Assembly (NCBI RefSeq): GCF_037975245.1
Contig: NC_092563.1
Location: 20,413,094 to 20,477,093, forward strand
Reading direction: 5' to 3'
Length of the DNA stretch: 64,000 nucleotides
Source: Apostichopus japonicus
Lineage: Eukaryota; Echinodermata; Holothuroidea; Aspidochirotida; Stichopodidae
Position 1 is the stretch's first letter; each line of letters begins with the position of its first letter. The notes beneath the pieces are model-generated. The model did no database searches, was not told the origin of the DNA, and saw only the letters and a list, made by a program, of their open reading frames with translations. Shown here in pieces: positions 14,998 through 27,343 of this stretch. The position numbers and the translations under genes were made by a program.

Positions 14998-15674
14998 CCA
15001 GTCCCCTGACACGTAGGCTGTGATCATGATGGTGTGATGGTGTTGATCCACTCTCAATAGCCAGTCCCCTGACACCTAGACTGTAACCATGTGATCATCA
15101 TGGTGGTGATCCACTCTCAACAGCCAGCGCCATGACACCTAGACTGTAACCATGTGAACATGATGGTGTTGATCCACACTCAACATCTAGCCTGCAGACA
15201 CCTAGACTGTAACCATGTGATCATAATGGTGTTGATCCACTCTCAACAGCCAGTCCCCTGACACCTAGACTGTAACCATGTGATCATGATGGTGTTGACC
15301 GACACTCAACAGCCAGTCCCCAGACACCTAGACTGTAACCATGTGATCATAATGGTGTTGATCCACACTCAATAGCCAGTCCCCAGACACCTAGACTGTA
15401 ACCGTGTGATCATAATGGTGTTGATCAACTCTCAACCGCCAGTCCCTGACACCTAGACTGTAACCATGTGATCATAATGGTGTTGATCAACACTCAACAG
15501 CCAGTCCCCAGACACCTAGACTGTAATCATGTGATCATAATGGTGTTGATCCACTCTCAACAGCCGGTCCCCTGACACCTAGACTGTAACCATGTGATCA
15601 TAATGGTGTTGATCCACTCTCAACAGCCAGTCCCCAGACACCTAGACTGTAACCGTGTGACCATGATGGTGATA
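14998..15674. repeat. 63-bp minisatellite, about 11 copies
   Basis: Units start near 14998, 15061, 15124, 15187, 15250, 15313, 15376, 15439, 15501, 15563 and 15627, so the period is 63 bp with a single 1-bp slip. Each unit has CCAGTCCCC, GACACCTAGACTGTAACC, GTGATCAT and TTGATCCACTCTCAA blocks. Copies are highly similar, implying recent expansion or homogenisation. The unit matches the body of the adjacent U2-headed repeats (GATCCGCTCTCAA, CGAGACTGTGAC, GTGTGATCAT), so it appears to have been amplified from one of them. This is not CRISPR: there are no unique spacers. Confidence 0.96.
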
Positions 15675-16390
15675 GGTCAAGGCAGTCAGATGTCACGACT
15701 CCCTTTGAAAAGGAAACAGATACTACACATGATCTCTGTTAAAGGTTCGTGAGCAATAATATACTGTGTGCTGTGTACCCTAAGAGTGTATATACTATAT
15801 ACACATGATCTTAGCCAAAAGGCCAAGGCGAAGAGACCACTGTCGATTCGGATGCCTGTTTAAGATAGTCACCTAAGACGAATACCAAACGACTTGATCC
15901 ACTCTCAACCCCAGTCCCCTTACATCGAGGCTGTGACCGTGTGCAGGGTCATGACGATGTTGCGTCAGAAGTGTGTATGACGAGTCCCCTGGAAAGGGAA
16001 TAGATATTACACAATATCCTAGTCAATAGGCCGAGACTTTTAAACAAAGTCACCCAAGAATAGAACATGGGCAAGACAACCAAACTACTTAACTGATCCA
16101 CCCTCAACCCCAGTGTCCTTGCATCGAGACTGTATAGCTATGTGAATCATCGTCAAATGTGTATCAATAGGCCCTTGGTAATGGAATACGTTTTAAGAAA
16201 AGTCGCCCAGGAATGAACCTGGGCACGAAATACCAAACAGCCCAACGACTGATCCGCTCTCAAGCCCAGCACCCCCCCCCCCCCCTTGCATCGAGACTGT
16301 GACTGTGTGATCATCGTCATGTGTGTATCACGATTCCCCTCGAGAGGGAACAGAAACTACACATGATCTTAGCCAATAGGCCGAGACGTA
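15675..16390 (-). repeat. Tandem U2 snRNA-headed repeats (SINE-like), about 4 units
   Basis: Read on the minus strand, several units begin with sequence matching the 5' end of U2 spliceosomal RNA. The best one, 16345-16385, agrees with TCTCGGCCTTTTGGCTAAG and the following GATCAAGTGTAGTATCTGTTC at about 37 of 40 positions. Other heads lie at 15801-15835, about 15998-16033 and partly 15714-15740. Similarity to U2 stops there; no later U2 stems or Sm site were found, so these are not U2 genes. After each head comes a small hairpin (CCCTCTCGAGGGG, CCCTTTCCAGGGG, CCTTTTCAAAGG), then a body related to the 63-bp minisatellite. Near the unit end is a T-arm-like segment (CCCAGGTTCATTCCTGGG, minus strand, about 16204-16223). 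SINEs with snRNA-derived heads are known; this family is not recognised. Confidence 0.75.
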
Positions 16391-19170
16391 TACTTTAACC
16401 ACGGTATCATTTGAACGTCACTTTAGTTGGTAAACCGATGTGAATTCAAATATATGTTGTTTTTTTTTTTGAAATATCATGCGACCTTTGTGTACATATA
16501 TATGTCTATAGTGTATCATCAAGTGTCTTCCCAAATTATTAGCAGAGTTATTGTTGCGGTATGCTATCCTTAAGAAATATTCATTTTTCCATGAATTACA
16601 AAGAATGCATTTCCTTCCCAAATATCCGCCTTTACAAACAAGAACATTCGATATGGATAACTTGAGTGAGGATGTGGCTAACTGTATAGGTGTGTCTCAC
16701 ATAAAGCTATAATACATATGCATTAATTTAGTCAAGCCATGTTTGAATATTCATGACGACCAAGTGCATGTGTTTTGACGGCTCTCTTTTCTTTCTTTTT
16801 GGTCCCCGTGAATGTAAATATTCATAAGTCGTGATTTACACACTTTATATCACCGGGGGAAAATTCAAAATTTAAAATGTTTAGAAGAAAATGGCATTGG
16901 CACCTTGTGAATATTATCATTACAAAGCACTGTTTATACCCGTATCTTTTCTTTTTTTTATGAAGATTTACAACTTTTTAGCATGCCATTTTACACTATA
17001 AAGTTAAAACCACGTGGTGTTCTAAAAATTTGATTTGTTAGTAATAAACATATAGACCACGCCTAAAATTGCTATCTACTTAATACTTTTTCGATTTTCT
17101 TTCTGTATTATATTTATGGTTAATGTCAGTAAAAGATATTGACCGAATAGACTTATAAAAACTAATTGCTAACATTAGAACATAAAAAAAAATGCCCTTC
17201 CCAAAAGATACCTGAGCTTTTTTAAGTTATAACTATTCAGAAATAAACCCTAAGACGTTTTTGAACAAAATGTGCTGTTTGCGTGATTTACGTCCCATTG
17301 ACGTTATGTTGATGTCACACCTACCTGTTACGATAGTATATCATATACAACCTCTTTTGCTGGTACAGATAAGAAAGATAATGAACTGCGAAATTTGGGT
17401 CGTTTGATTTATTATATAAGGAACAATTAATGTGTAAATATTAGTCCACAACCATTTAGTTTAGGCATAGTTGGTAAAGACTTTTGACTTAATGCTATAC
17501 GAACTGGTACTTATGATGTTCAAATTGGGAAGGGAAGGGAAGGGAAAGGAGGGAAGGGAGTGGAGGGGAAGGGGAGGGGAGGTAACGAAGGGGAAGAAAT
17601 TGATGTCATGGTCTTCAAAAAGTAAATAAAATTGTGCTCGGATAATTTGAGATTTTTTTATATTTTATTTTTCAGACTTTTTTTTTTGTAACGTATCCTT
17701 AAACATATTCTTTTTGTTATACATGCATGCTCACTTCGTGCGATATTATCATAAATCTCGCGATCATCGCTACAACATTGTAAGGAAGATTATCAAAATA
17801 TAATGAAATTACAAGTTTTAATTTCGGATGCATCAAGCTATCTCCCATCTTTTGAAGACTTTCTATTAAAATGTCTTGATTTAGCTTACTCGTTACTCCA
17901 ACAAACGAAAACTTGAAATAAGTTCAAATAACTGAAATCCCCTCCTCCTCCTCCCACCTCCCTCCTTTCTCTTAAAAAAGGGATATGTAGCTTTACGTAT
18001 GTCTAACCAGGTATCATCTATGTTGCCCATTTCTGATTTCGAACACGAATGTAAACATTGTAAGGTTACTCTTACCATCCAAACAAACTATATCTTTGCG
18101 GAAGCCCCCTTGTCTCAGAAAAAAATTAACCTACGTTAATAAACTATATCGAGTAAAACGACATTTCTTATTTTTTTATTTACATTTATTATTTTTCTAA
18201 GTTTCCAAGGAAGTACTAGTTTGCTTTGGTTTTCAATCGTCGTAGTAACTGCAGTCAAAACACATCACATAACTTTAAAGATTTCATATACCGTATACAT
18301 TGTCAAACGTATAAGACAGTCACCAAATTTAAAGTTTGAAATTTAAAGAAGAAACAAAGGGGAAATGATTACACTCATTTATTTTCGATATTTGGGAGTG
18401 TGGTCGCCATTTTAGAGCACATTAATATCGAAACTATATCAAATAATAAAATAGAGTTAATCAAATATAAGAGTGCAATTAATCAATCTAAGGAACTACC
18501 CTGTAACATTGTGTCACCAACTTTAAACGTAATTAATAAACCCGTAATTAATTGTATCAATTGAGTATAAAAGGATTTCTCGCCCAGACACTTCTTTCCT
18601 TATTGATGCTAATTTGTTGCAAACACACTTTTTTTCAAAAATTTCGTTATTGTTTGAATTGAAAATAAACTGTCATATTCTACATACAGAACTTCATTAT
18701 TGTTATCAACACATAAAGTTGCTTTTTGAATTAAAACTTTATCTTATCATCCATTGTTTTAAATTACTCGCTTATCTTCCTACAACGGTAAAACTTCAAC
18801 ATAGCATTCAATGACGTCACACCTCTTATCACGAAAAATGTAGTATGTCAAAAAAAAAAGAAAAAAAAAAGGAAAATGCTATTTATCTAAATTCGAATGT
18901 TTCCTGTAAACGGATTTCAAATTTTTGTTCATCAAGTGGGTCTGAGACGCCAATTTTCCATCCAAAATACACACATTCATTTATTTTTCTTAGATCATAA
19001 CATTCCTTGAAAGTTAATCAAATTTGAAAGAGGAAACACTAATATATTCGTGCGCTCACGAAAAAGAAACAATCGCTCTGAAAAGTTGACTTTCTTCTCA
19101 CGAGAAGTTGATGTTTTAACATCCTTATAGTTGGTAGACAGAATCATGTCCACTTAAGCAAAGTGCATGG

Positions 19171-19224
<54 letters not shown>

Positions 19225-19660
19225 CCTATTGGATAGTAAAGACTGAGGAATGTGTATGTGTAGCTCTGCACTAGGATGTGTCCATGGTACGAATAAATTG
19301 ACTGAGACTGTATGAATATGCATGCGATGGATGCGTACCCGTATGCCCGATTAAAATTTCCTGATGATACATAGTACCAGACGAAAGCCCAAATATGTGA
19401 AATGTGATTTACGGAATGCAGGGGACACGTCCTTCAAACTCAACCGAATTTTTCCCCCGGCCCTTTTGGTACAAGAGACCGCAAAATATTGTTATTCTTA
19501 AATGAGTGTATTATCCGGTGTAGTAGGTGTGTCTCCGATATTAATATGAAGACTCAATGTGAAGTAGACAAAAAGACACTGGATTTTCTTTGACACAGGA
19601 AAAATACACTTCCTTAATAACCATTACTGAATTATCATTCGAATGGTTCCGTTTTCTCAG
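16391..19660. other. Gene-free AT-rich stretch
   Basis: No gene or mobile element is supported. A GGGAAGGGAAGG-type purine tract lies at about 17527-17582, short poly-T and poly-A runs are scattered, and a (TA)n array lies at 19173-19223. Confidence 0.5.
19173..19223. repeat. (TA)n microsatellite
   Basis: About 50 bp of alternating TA. Confidence 0.95.
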
Positions 19661-19750
19661 GGAGGAACGACCAAGCGGCTCCTTTGGATGAAAAGTATGT
19701 TTACATGGAAAACATAGCCGACTTGATTTACAACTCCTTGACGTCCTAAA
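19661..19750 (+). CDS. Exon-like terminal segment, unassigned
   Basis: A pyrimidine-rich acceptor-like site (TTCCGTTTTCTCAG) precedes an open frame reading RNDQAAPLDEKYVYMENIAD and a short tail, ending in TAA. The residue composition looks protein-like and is more GC-rich than the surroundings. No homologous family is recognised, and no partner exon or polyadenylation signal could be tied to it. A chance frame is quite possible. Confidence 0.18.
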
Positions 19751-19868
19751 ACCCGAAACAGGAAGTACCTTGTAGATCCGTCGTGGGCCAGTAAACCCAC
19801 CTATAGTCATATATCCGCTTCAGTGTACATGAATTGAATTCAGAAGATATAAAATGAGCAAGATCTTT

Positions 19869-19920
19869 TGGGTGGGGGATGGGTGGGGGATGGGTGGGGG
19901 ATGGGTGGGGGATGGGTGGC
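19869..19920. repeat. 11-bp G-rich tandem repeat (GGGTGGGGGAT)n
   Basis: About four and a half copies of GGGTGGGGGAT. The regular G3 and G5 runs make it a strong G-quadruplex candidate on the plus strand. Confidence 0.93.
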
Positions 19921-20130
19921 GGTGGGAGACTAGAACAAAAATGTGATACAGACTCATGTATTGGCAGTCAATTACAGATTTATTGTGCAATAACATGTAC
20001 CAGGGTGCATCCGATTCACAACCGCCCATCCCTTTCCAGCCATTGAGTTACTCGTTTCAACTTACCACCTGATAATACTGCTCCCCTACCACCCCACCGA
20101 ACCCCCCCCCCTTCAGCCCCCTAATCAGAA

Positions 20131-20177
20131 AATTTAACTTTTGATATGTTAGAGAATTTAACTTTTGATATGTTAGA
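20131..20177. repeat. 24-bp direct tandem duplication
   Basis: AATTTAACTTTTGATATGTT followed by AGAG occurs twice back to back (from 20131 and from 20155). It looks like a recent local duplication. Confidence 0.9.
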
Positions 20178-22056
20178 GGCCATTATATACCACTGCTATC
20201 CGTCCAAGGTTATATTTGTTTACCACTTTTAATTTTTCAGAAATAAGGCTGAAGTTTAGCGATTCAAGTGGCTTGACGTAATAAGTCTTTAACATACAAG
20301 CCACTAGGCCAGTTCTTAAAATGCAACAATAAACTCCTAAAGGAAAGTTTAAGACTTTAACTTCATTAACATTTCTATAATGTATTACAAGTACAAAATG
20401 GTGTTGAATCAAGTCAACCCATTGCAAGTGTGCTGTTTGTTTTTATAAAGCATTGAACGATCATGTTATTATGGTTGATATTATTGTAATTACATTGATA
20501 ACATTAAGACCTGAATTGACGTCATCATTGTCATCATTATCATCATCAATATAGCCTTACAGTAGCATTCCACAGATTGAACGTAGTTAAAGGATTAAAC
20601 GATAAACGATTTAAAGTAGAATATCTTGAAAACGAGAGAAGAACTATTAAACAAACCTAACACTGATATTCGTCTTTTGTTTTTCTTGGCCTATGATATT
20701 GTAAGACTAAAAAGCTTGCCAAAAGTCATCTTCTAAAGTTGTATAATTAACAGGTTTATGTTTGTCTTATGTATACATAATATACAAGAACGCCATATTG
20801 TTCAAATTATGTATGTATATGTGTACTGTCAGCTTTCAAGTTTCCTATGGGAGTTTGTAAGCTGGGAAGTGTACAAACAACCACAAACCATTTGACTGTT
20901 TCTCGCCTATAAAACCTTCCGCCGCACTTTTTGGTACTCTCGAGGGGTCAAAGGTTATTGCGGTGTTTGTTGTCATAATCTGCCCCCTTTCTACCTTAGA
21001 TTATAAATGTACATTCTTATAACCTTATAGCTAAGAGTGGAGATGGGAGCCAAAAACGTGTATGCCCATAAAACTGTATTGTTTGGTCGGTTTGATATAC
21101 GATTCATCGTAACCAGAAAAAGATAGATTATTCAAGCTTATCACATCTTTGAAAGACAAAAGTATTCGCGAACTCGAAAACAAACAAATCTTGGCAAGCG
21201 AGGGAGAAAAAAAAATTGTCTTTTGTTTACCCTGCATGATTTGTACATAGTTCTGGCATTACGTTTTGCAAGGCACAAAGATTACATATGGAAGAAAATA
21301 AATTACGATTTTGCGATAAACTTGTCATCAATTACTGCACAATTTGTGGAGGGAGAGAAGGAAAGTTATTGTCAGGGACGCAACCCCGTCATTGTTATGG
21401 GTGGTATGGGGGGGGGGTGGAGGGTGTAGGTGAGGGTCACCCCCTTCTTTGAGAAATCTTGGTCAAATAAATGGTACGTATATTTAAAAGTATGCTATAT
21501 TTTGCTCTAGAAGCAATTTTGAATTAATTTAACTGTTAAGGTTTTCCCTGTAATGTTGATAAACCTGTTATGAAGGTATACTGAACACTATAGTGAAGGG
21601 TGGGAGGGGGCGGAGGGTTCACACCCTAGAAGTATATATTGTTGCGCCCATGATCATAGTTTTGTTTCAGTTGTTGTGATAAGCAAGCAAACATGTTTTT
21701 CGACTCCATGGTATATATTGCAAATACATGGAGTAAGTCTATTTTCCTTTAAGACTTGTTATGATTGGTCAAACAAATTTGATTAAACCTACAGAATTTT
21801 ACTCAATATAAGAATGGAGTTGATCAGACTAAGTAACATTCCTTAGAGTGTTTCACCAAATGATAATCTGTGAAGAATCTGTAAATTGAAGGTCGATCCG
21901 ATACTCAACATTTCGGCGGCGTTATCGAATAGGATGAAATAAAAGAGGAATTTCAACCAATAAAATCTGTTTAAGAGACTGCTACAAAAAGTCATGTTTG
22001 CCAAAGTTCACTTTAATAGAATGAACACTATAGGGAATGCACATAACCAGTGATTC
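20178..22056. other. Gene-free stretch with a possible MITE
   Basis: No gene is supported. The only structured part is the inverted-terminus candidate at 21379-21651. Confidence 0.5.
21379..21651. mobile_element. Possible MITE with GGGACGCAAC/GGGCGCAAC ends
   Basis: The left end CAGGGACGCAACCCCG and the reverse-complemented right end CATGGGCGCAACAATA share an imperfect inverted terminus. The interior has a G-rich block near the left (about 21400-21430) and another at about 21599-21620, as in other G-rich MITEs here. The 8-bp flanks GTTATTGT and ATCATAGT agree at only 5 of 8 positions, so the boundaries are not confirmed. Confidence 0.35.
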
Positions 22057-22263
<207 letters not shown>

Positions 22264-22482
22264 AGTCAAACAAACAAACACACATTTAATCAGTCCGTCA
22301 ATCATACATATAACGTCATTGGCAACAATACAATATCATACTTTTGAAGATTTCAATATTTATACAACATTCTGCTGTAAAACATTGAACAAATTTTGTG
22401 TCATGGAGATACATATTTTGATGAAAGTTTATTAATTTTTTCTACTCTGTCAAAAGTGATGTGGCACATCATTTTCATCCTG

Positions 22483-22483
22483 A

Positions 22484-22546
<63 letters not shown>
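22483..22546. repeat. (TA)n microsatellite
   Basis: About 64 bp of TA with one TTT interruption at 22503-22505. Confidence 0.95.
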
Positions 22547-22547
<1 letters not shown>

Positions 22548-22660
22548 GATATAATTTTCATTTGCAACCCTGCAGTAAATCTTTATAAATAATTGCATGA
22601 CTCTTTACTAGTCCACGCACACGCAGGTGGAGTCCAGTGGTGTGTTGTCATTATGTTTCA

Positions 22661-22864
22661 GACGCTTTAACATTCTTAAAACGACTCGATTATTGCATCG
22701 CGAGGACCACAGACACTGACATATGCTAGGGGGCGGGTAGGAGGTCGGGATGGTGCGAATCAGACCATGTTCAGTGGTATCAGTGCGGCTTGTGTTTACG
22801 GCACCTATACAGCCCTCGTGAACATCTTTGCTCTGCATAGTCACGACAGCGGACTCCTGATCCA
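22661..22864 (+). CDS. Exon-like segment with possible start codon, unassigned
   Basis: A patch of about 50% GC stands out from AT-rich flanks. An acceptor-like TTGTCATTATGTTTCAG ends near 22660. An ATG at about 22769 opens a frame beginning MFSGISAACVYGTYTALVNI that continues without a stop to CAG|GTATCA, a reasonable donor, at about 22864. If real it would be a first coding exon with a 5' UTR part. The opposite strand is also open over much of this patch, so strand is uncertain. No family is recognised and no downstream exon was identified. Reading on without splicing enters a poly-G tract. Confidence 0.25.
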
Positions 22865-23997
22865 GGTATCAGGTGGCACGGGTGGGGGTGGGGGGGGGGA
22901 GGGGGTTAACTACAAAGTTGTGGTTCATTCAATTTAGGCAGACAGCATGTTAACATTGATCTTCTATTGTGATGTACTGAAAGATGAATTTTAAGAAATT
23001 CGATAAAATTACCGTATATACGTTATTATTTGTTAAATGAACTTAAAGGGCAACATTCTCGTGTTATTCAATTTTTTATTTGGCCACAAATAAAATACGT
23101 TTATTACAGTTAAGTCATTCCCTTGAGTAAATCTCCAACGCGAGACTCATAAAAGGCAAATTACTGGTTGTTCCATTGCTTCACGCAACCTCCAGGCTTA
23201 ATTTTTTTATTAAAAATATAGTTCTGTCAATAGGAAGGGAAATAATTCTGAAGTTCAACCCGAACTGTCCCTCATAAAGTTCCAATTGTACATAAGTTTA
23301 TTTGAGGCTATACATTTTGTCTTCTCTTGTTGATTCTTTGCTTTGTGTTGCTTTTGCGATCTGACTTGTAAAAATCATCCTGAGTTGAATTATTATATTT
23401 TGACTGAAAAACGAGAGAACTTTAGTCTAAGCCCCTGGTGAAATTTGAATTTAATTTCTGTATACATTAGTCAAACCACTGAAATAAATTTGTACCGTTA
23501 TTTCGATTATTATGCATCCAATTTTGGAGTTTAATGTAAAGAGGAAAACCTTTGTCTTTGTTCATTGACAGATATCACACCTTTTTTCCTTCAATCAATT
23601 CTTCCACGTTCACACTTTGGGCACAAAACGAAATCATCGAAATTTCCGAGAAAGAAAGAACGCATCGTTTAGTTGCTTTAATTTGTTTACTTTCCCTTGC
23701 GAAAGTTAGAGAATTGGCGCAGAGGTGAGGGGCGAGTAGAGTGTTTAGGCGGAAGCTGGAGAGGCAAAGGAAGGGGGGTGAAACATTATATCAAACACAC
23801 GAGATGATATCAAATGAATCCGGTTTTCGTAAACTCTTTTATTATTTCCCTGCTTTATATATATACACAATACAATCATAACGATAATAATGTAAAGATG
23901 TACAAAAACTAAACCACCAAAACGGATTAAATGACAATGAATGACGTTATTAACAACTATCACGTGATCTCCAGATACACAAAATAATAATAATAAT

Positions 23998-24035
<38 letters not shown>

Positions 24036-26252
24036 ACAAATCTCTGCCACTTCCTCAGTGTATCCACACACCATTGTCTAATTAATTAATTGATTTTTAT
24101 TTCTGGTGAAGAAAATTAAATAAATCCTTCAAATGCTTAGAATGAGCGATTTTCTGCAGGCCCGGGAATGTCATTTATATTCTACCATATTACTTTCATG
24201 ATTAAATTATAAGTTTCCTTTTTTTGTAATATTTTCAAAAGATATAAACCTTCAAAAGCAAATATTCGTCTATGTTTATAGGCATATGGCTCTTTGCAAT
24301 TATGTTGTAATGCCCCGTACTGTATACAAAATAATAATGATAATGTCATATTTCTTACGCAATAGTTTAGATATTTAAGCCAGTTACATTTTTTAATTGA
24401 AGCTGTTGCTTGAGCTTCGTCAATACCTTGAATCGTTTCTCATGTCTTTGAATGTTATTTCTATCCCGTTTAAAGATCTACGGTCTCAATGAAGAGTCAT
24501 AATCTTAACCATCTGAATATTTATAACCTCATTAAAATATTCATAATGTAATCCACAATACAGACTATTTTAGTGTCACCCAACAAGTTTATCCCAAAAT
24601 TGAAAACTGGTTTTGTTTGTAAAACATTATCGCTCAATTTAATTCGTTGCTTGTTGGGTTAATTCCTTATGCACCGTTTTTTTTTGGGGGGGGGGTGGGG
24701 GTCTCGACCCACGCTAAATGGATTGAGGCACAGATTACACATTTGTATAGCACTCTATTTGTATTAATGTAACAAGATATGTATTTATAATTTACGATTA
24801 AGCCAGGTTTATATTTTCAAAACAATACCATCATCTATTGTCTGGAGACACACCCATAACGGCCACAATAGCATAGCAGATGGATAACGCCAGCATATCT
24901 CGCACATCAAAATATGGGCGGGGCGGCCGGAAGTTGATCATTTTCAGTAACGAGATATTCCGGTGACTGAAGTTCATTGTTGAATAAAATTATTGTTAAT
25001 AATCTGCAACAGATCAAAACAACATCCTATTAACATTTTGTATCTTTTTTTTTTTTTTTTAATTTGGTGAAATCATTTTCAACGCATCTGGCCATAGCAA
25101 GGTGTTAAAATGTCATCAAGGAAATTGACTTTGTTCAATTTACAACCTACAAATCATTAAATAATATTCTATGCAAATTTATGCAATTCTTAATTTATGC
25201 AATTACAAAACAAAAGAAGAGGAAAAAGACATTGACGACCAAGCAGACATTAAGATGCAGAATTATTTCGGTTGGTTCGTTGGTTACGTAAATCCTAGGT
25301 AAAGCTACAACTACATAACTCGGTATAGGAAATTAACTTTAGTTTAACATGCTCTGTTTATCAAACTTGAATAAACCTCCTTTACTCAAATCTCTTAACT
25401 TCACAATATCCATTAAGTTCGAAACGTGCCGGTCATTAACAGATCTTTTTTTATTTTTAAGCCAACAACATCCACCGCACCCCCCCCACCCCCTACCACC
25501 CGCTCCCCTTCACATTATATAAGTAGTAAGATCACGTGCCTCCGGCGTCAACAAGATTCATGAATAAAATTCAACATTGGTCTAAGTTTTATGTCAACAG
25601 GAAGGAAACAACGGAAGACAGAATTTGTAGAAAATTTGATAGAGGTACGACATTTTATCACGAGAGAAACGTTGTGTGCTCTGGTGTGATTTCATGTTTC
25701 ATTCTCTGCAGTGTAATAATTAACTTCATTACGATAAATTATTGATCGAACGACGTGGAGCTTTCATCAGAACAGCGATAATTTCCACGATTCTCCTTCT
25801 TCTTTCTTAACAAATTTTACAACTCGTACGAAACTACAAAGTGGCTGGAAATAGAGACTAAGTCACGGATTGTGTAAACAATCCCGTTAATTACTTGTGG
25901 TTGGCTTTTCATGGCTTGAAGGAAACACTCTTGCCATAATTCAGGCTCTCAGCTAAAAATTAAAACCTTTTAATATCATAGGTACTCTTTCGTTCGCCTT
26001 TAATACTATGTAATATTTATTATAGACAGCTACTCATAAATTGAGCTTTCGTTTGATCAAACACACGGTGCAAACAATAAACTTACTCATTCCATTGTCT
26101 ATACAACGTAGTCATAATGTTGCATCATATTCATTCTGTTCAGCGTCTGACAAGAGGGGGGGGGGGGTGAGTTCGTTTGCTGAACAATGGCTTTAATAGG
26201 CATGATTACAAGATCAAATTCCGTTATATGTATTTGTTTTATTTGTTGTTAT

Positions 26253-26276
26253 TATAGTTCGATTGGGTATGATCAT
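26253..26276. repeat. 24-bp perfect dispersed repeat, copy 1
   Basis: A 24-base segment containing TTCGATTGGGTATGATCAT recurs exactly at 29811-29834, 3.5 kb away. Flanking sequence is not conserved. Confidence 0.85.
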
Positions 26277-26890
26277 TCTACAGAAGCAACTGACTTTTGA
26301 TCGAGTGACGTCACGTCCTCATTTCCCTGGGAGGAAAGTGTATGGATTTAATAGTAGTCTTATAAACGGGTAGACAAAACTCATCGACAGAGGTTTCCTG
26401 ATGCTTGACGCATGTGACAGTATATGCTCAATCAAAATTGAATAAGACCATATAAATAAATAGCTAACGTAGACATACGAACGGGACAGTATATTTGTGG
26501 CGGCTCATGGCATATGATGAATATATTTGTCTATTTTCATGACAAGTGCCGTCGTTTTACCAAGAGATTTACACACAAAAATTAGAACGGAACATAAAAA
26601 AACCCAAAACATTCAACACAACGTATACTATATTATGCGGTACAATACATTAAAATGTGAACACAAAGCACAGTGACGAACCTTCCACTAACTTTCAGCT
26701 GGATTTTCCATCAGCATAATCATCACCAATTTCATTTTTTTCCTTTTTTATACAAGTCAACGACGATTACTGAAGTTATAATACAAAAGCAATTTCATAA
26801 TTTTGATCGAACCTGAGCAACCCTGTGAAGTTCACAGTCTTTAAATATACAGCCTTACATCTTTTCAGCAAACAATTCCGAACTATTGAG

Positions 26891-27343
26891 TCACTGTTGC
26901 CTGCATATCGTGATTAGCGTCATACACGTTACAGTATCCCCTGCTCTAAACTTGTGCTGAACGCGAAATTGCATCAGCCTATTATATGCTGATAGAGACT
27001 TTAAGCTAACGTAACAGGGAAAATGACATTGTACGTATCCTTCACCAAGGATACCTTGCAGCAGAAAACAAAGTTGGATTCCCAAATTATAGTCTGCATT
27101 TTTCTGTACGTAAACTGTAATGTTGTAAAGAATTGTCTTTCCTTTCACTTCAGACGTCTTTTTCAAGAAATAAATCTTATAAACTTTCATTTTGGCCTGG
27201 AATGTCTCACCGTAACCAAGATATCTAATAATTACACAACATTGGATACCTTCCCATGTAACTAGGAGATACATTTGCTTATAACTGTGTACTTCTCTGC
27301 TCCAAATTAAAACCTTCTGAATTGTTTTATCCGGTAATGACAA
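26891..27343 (-). CDS. Unassigned 150-codon open frame
   Basis: This is the longest non-repetitive frame on the minus strand in this part of the window. It starts MSLPDKTIQKVLIWSREVHS. No signal peptide, membrane span, catalytic motif or known fold is visible. The frame contains internal splice-like sites, and the opposite strand is partly open too. A chance frame or part of an unrecognised repeat is as likely as a gene. Confidence 0.15.
   Translation of the reverse strand: MSLPDKTIQKVLIWSREVHSYKQMYLLVTWEGIQCCVIIRYLGYGETFQAKMKVYKIYFLKKTSEVKGKTILYNITVYVQKNADYNLGIQLCFLLQGILGEGYVQCHFPCYVSLKSLSAYNRLMQFRVQHKFRAGDTVTCMTLITICRQQ

Noticed and set aside
14998-15674. CRISPR-like regular array
   Set aside because: The 63-bp units are contiguous and near-identical with no unique spacers, in a eukaryotic context. 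It is a minisatellite.
16345-16385. Functional U2 snRNA gene
   Set aside because: Only the first ~40 nt match U2; the later stems and Sm site are absent.
25516-25645. TATA box plus first exon of a gene
   Set aside because: TATATAAG is common in AT-rich DNA. The 28-codon frame and donor-like site have no further support.
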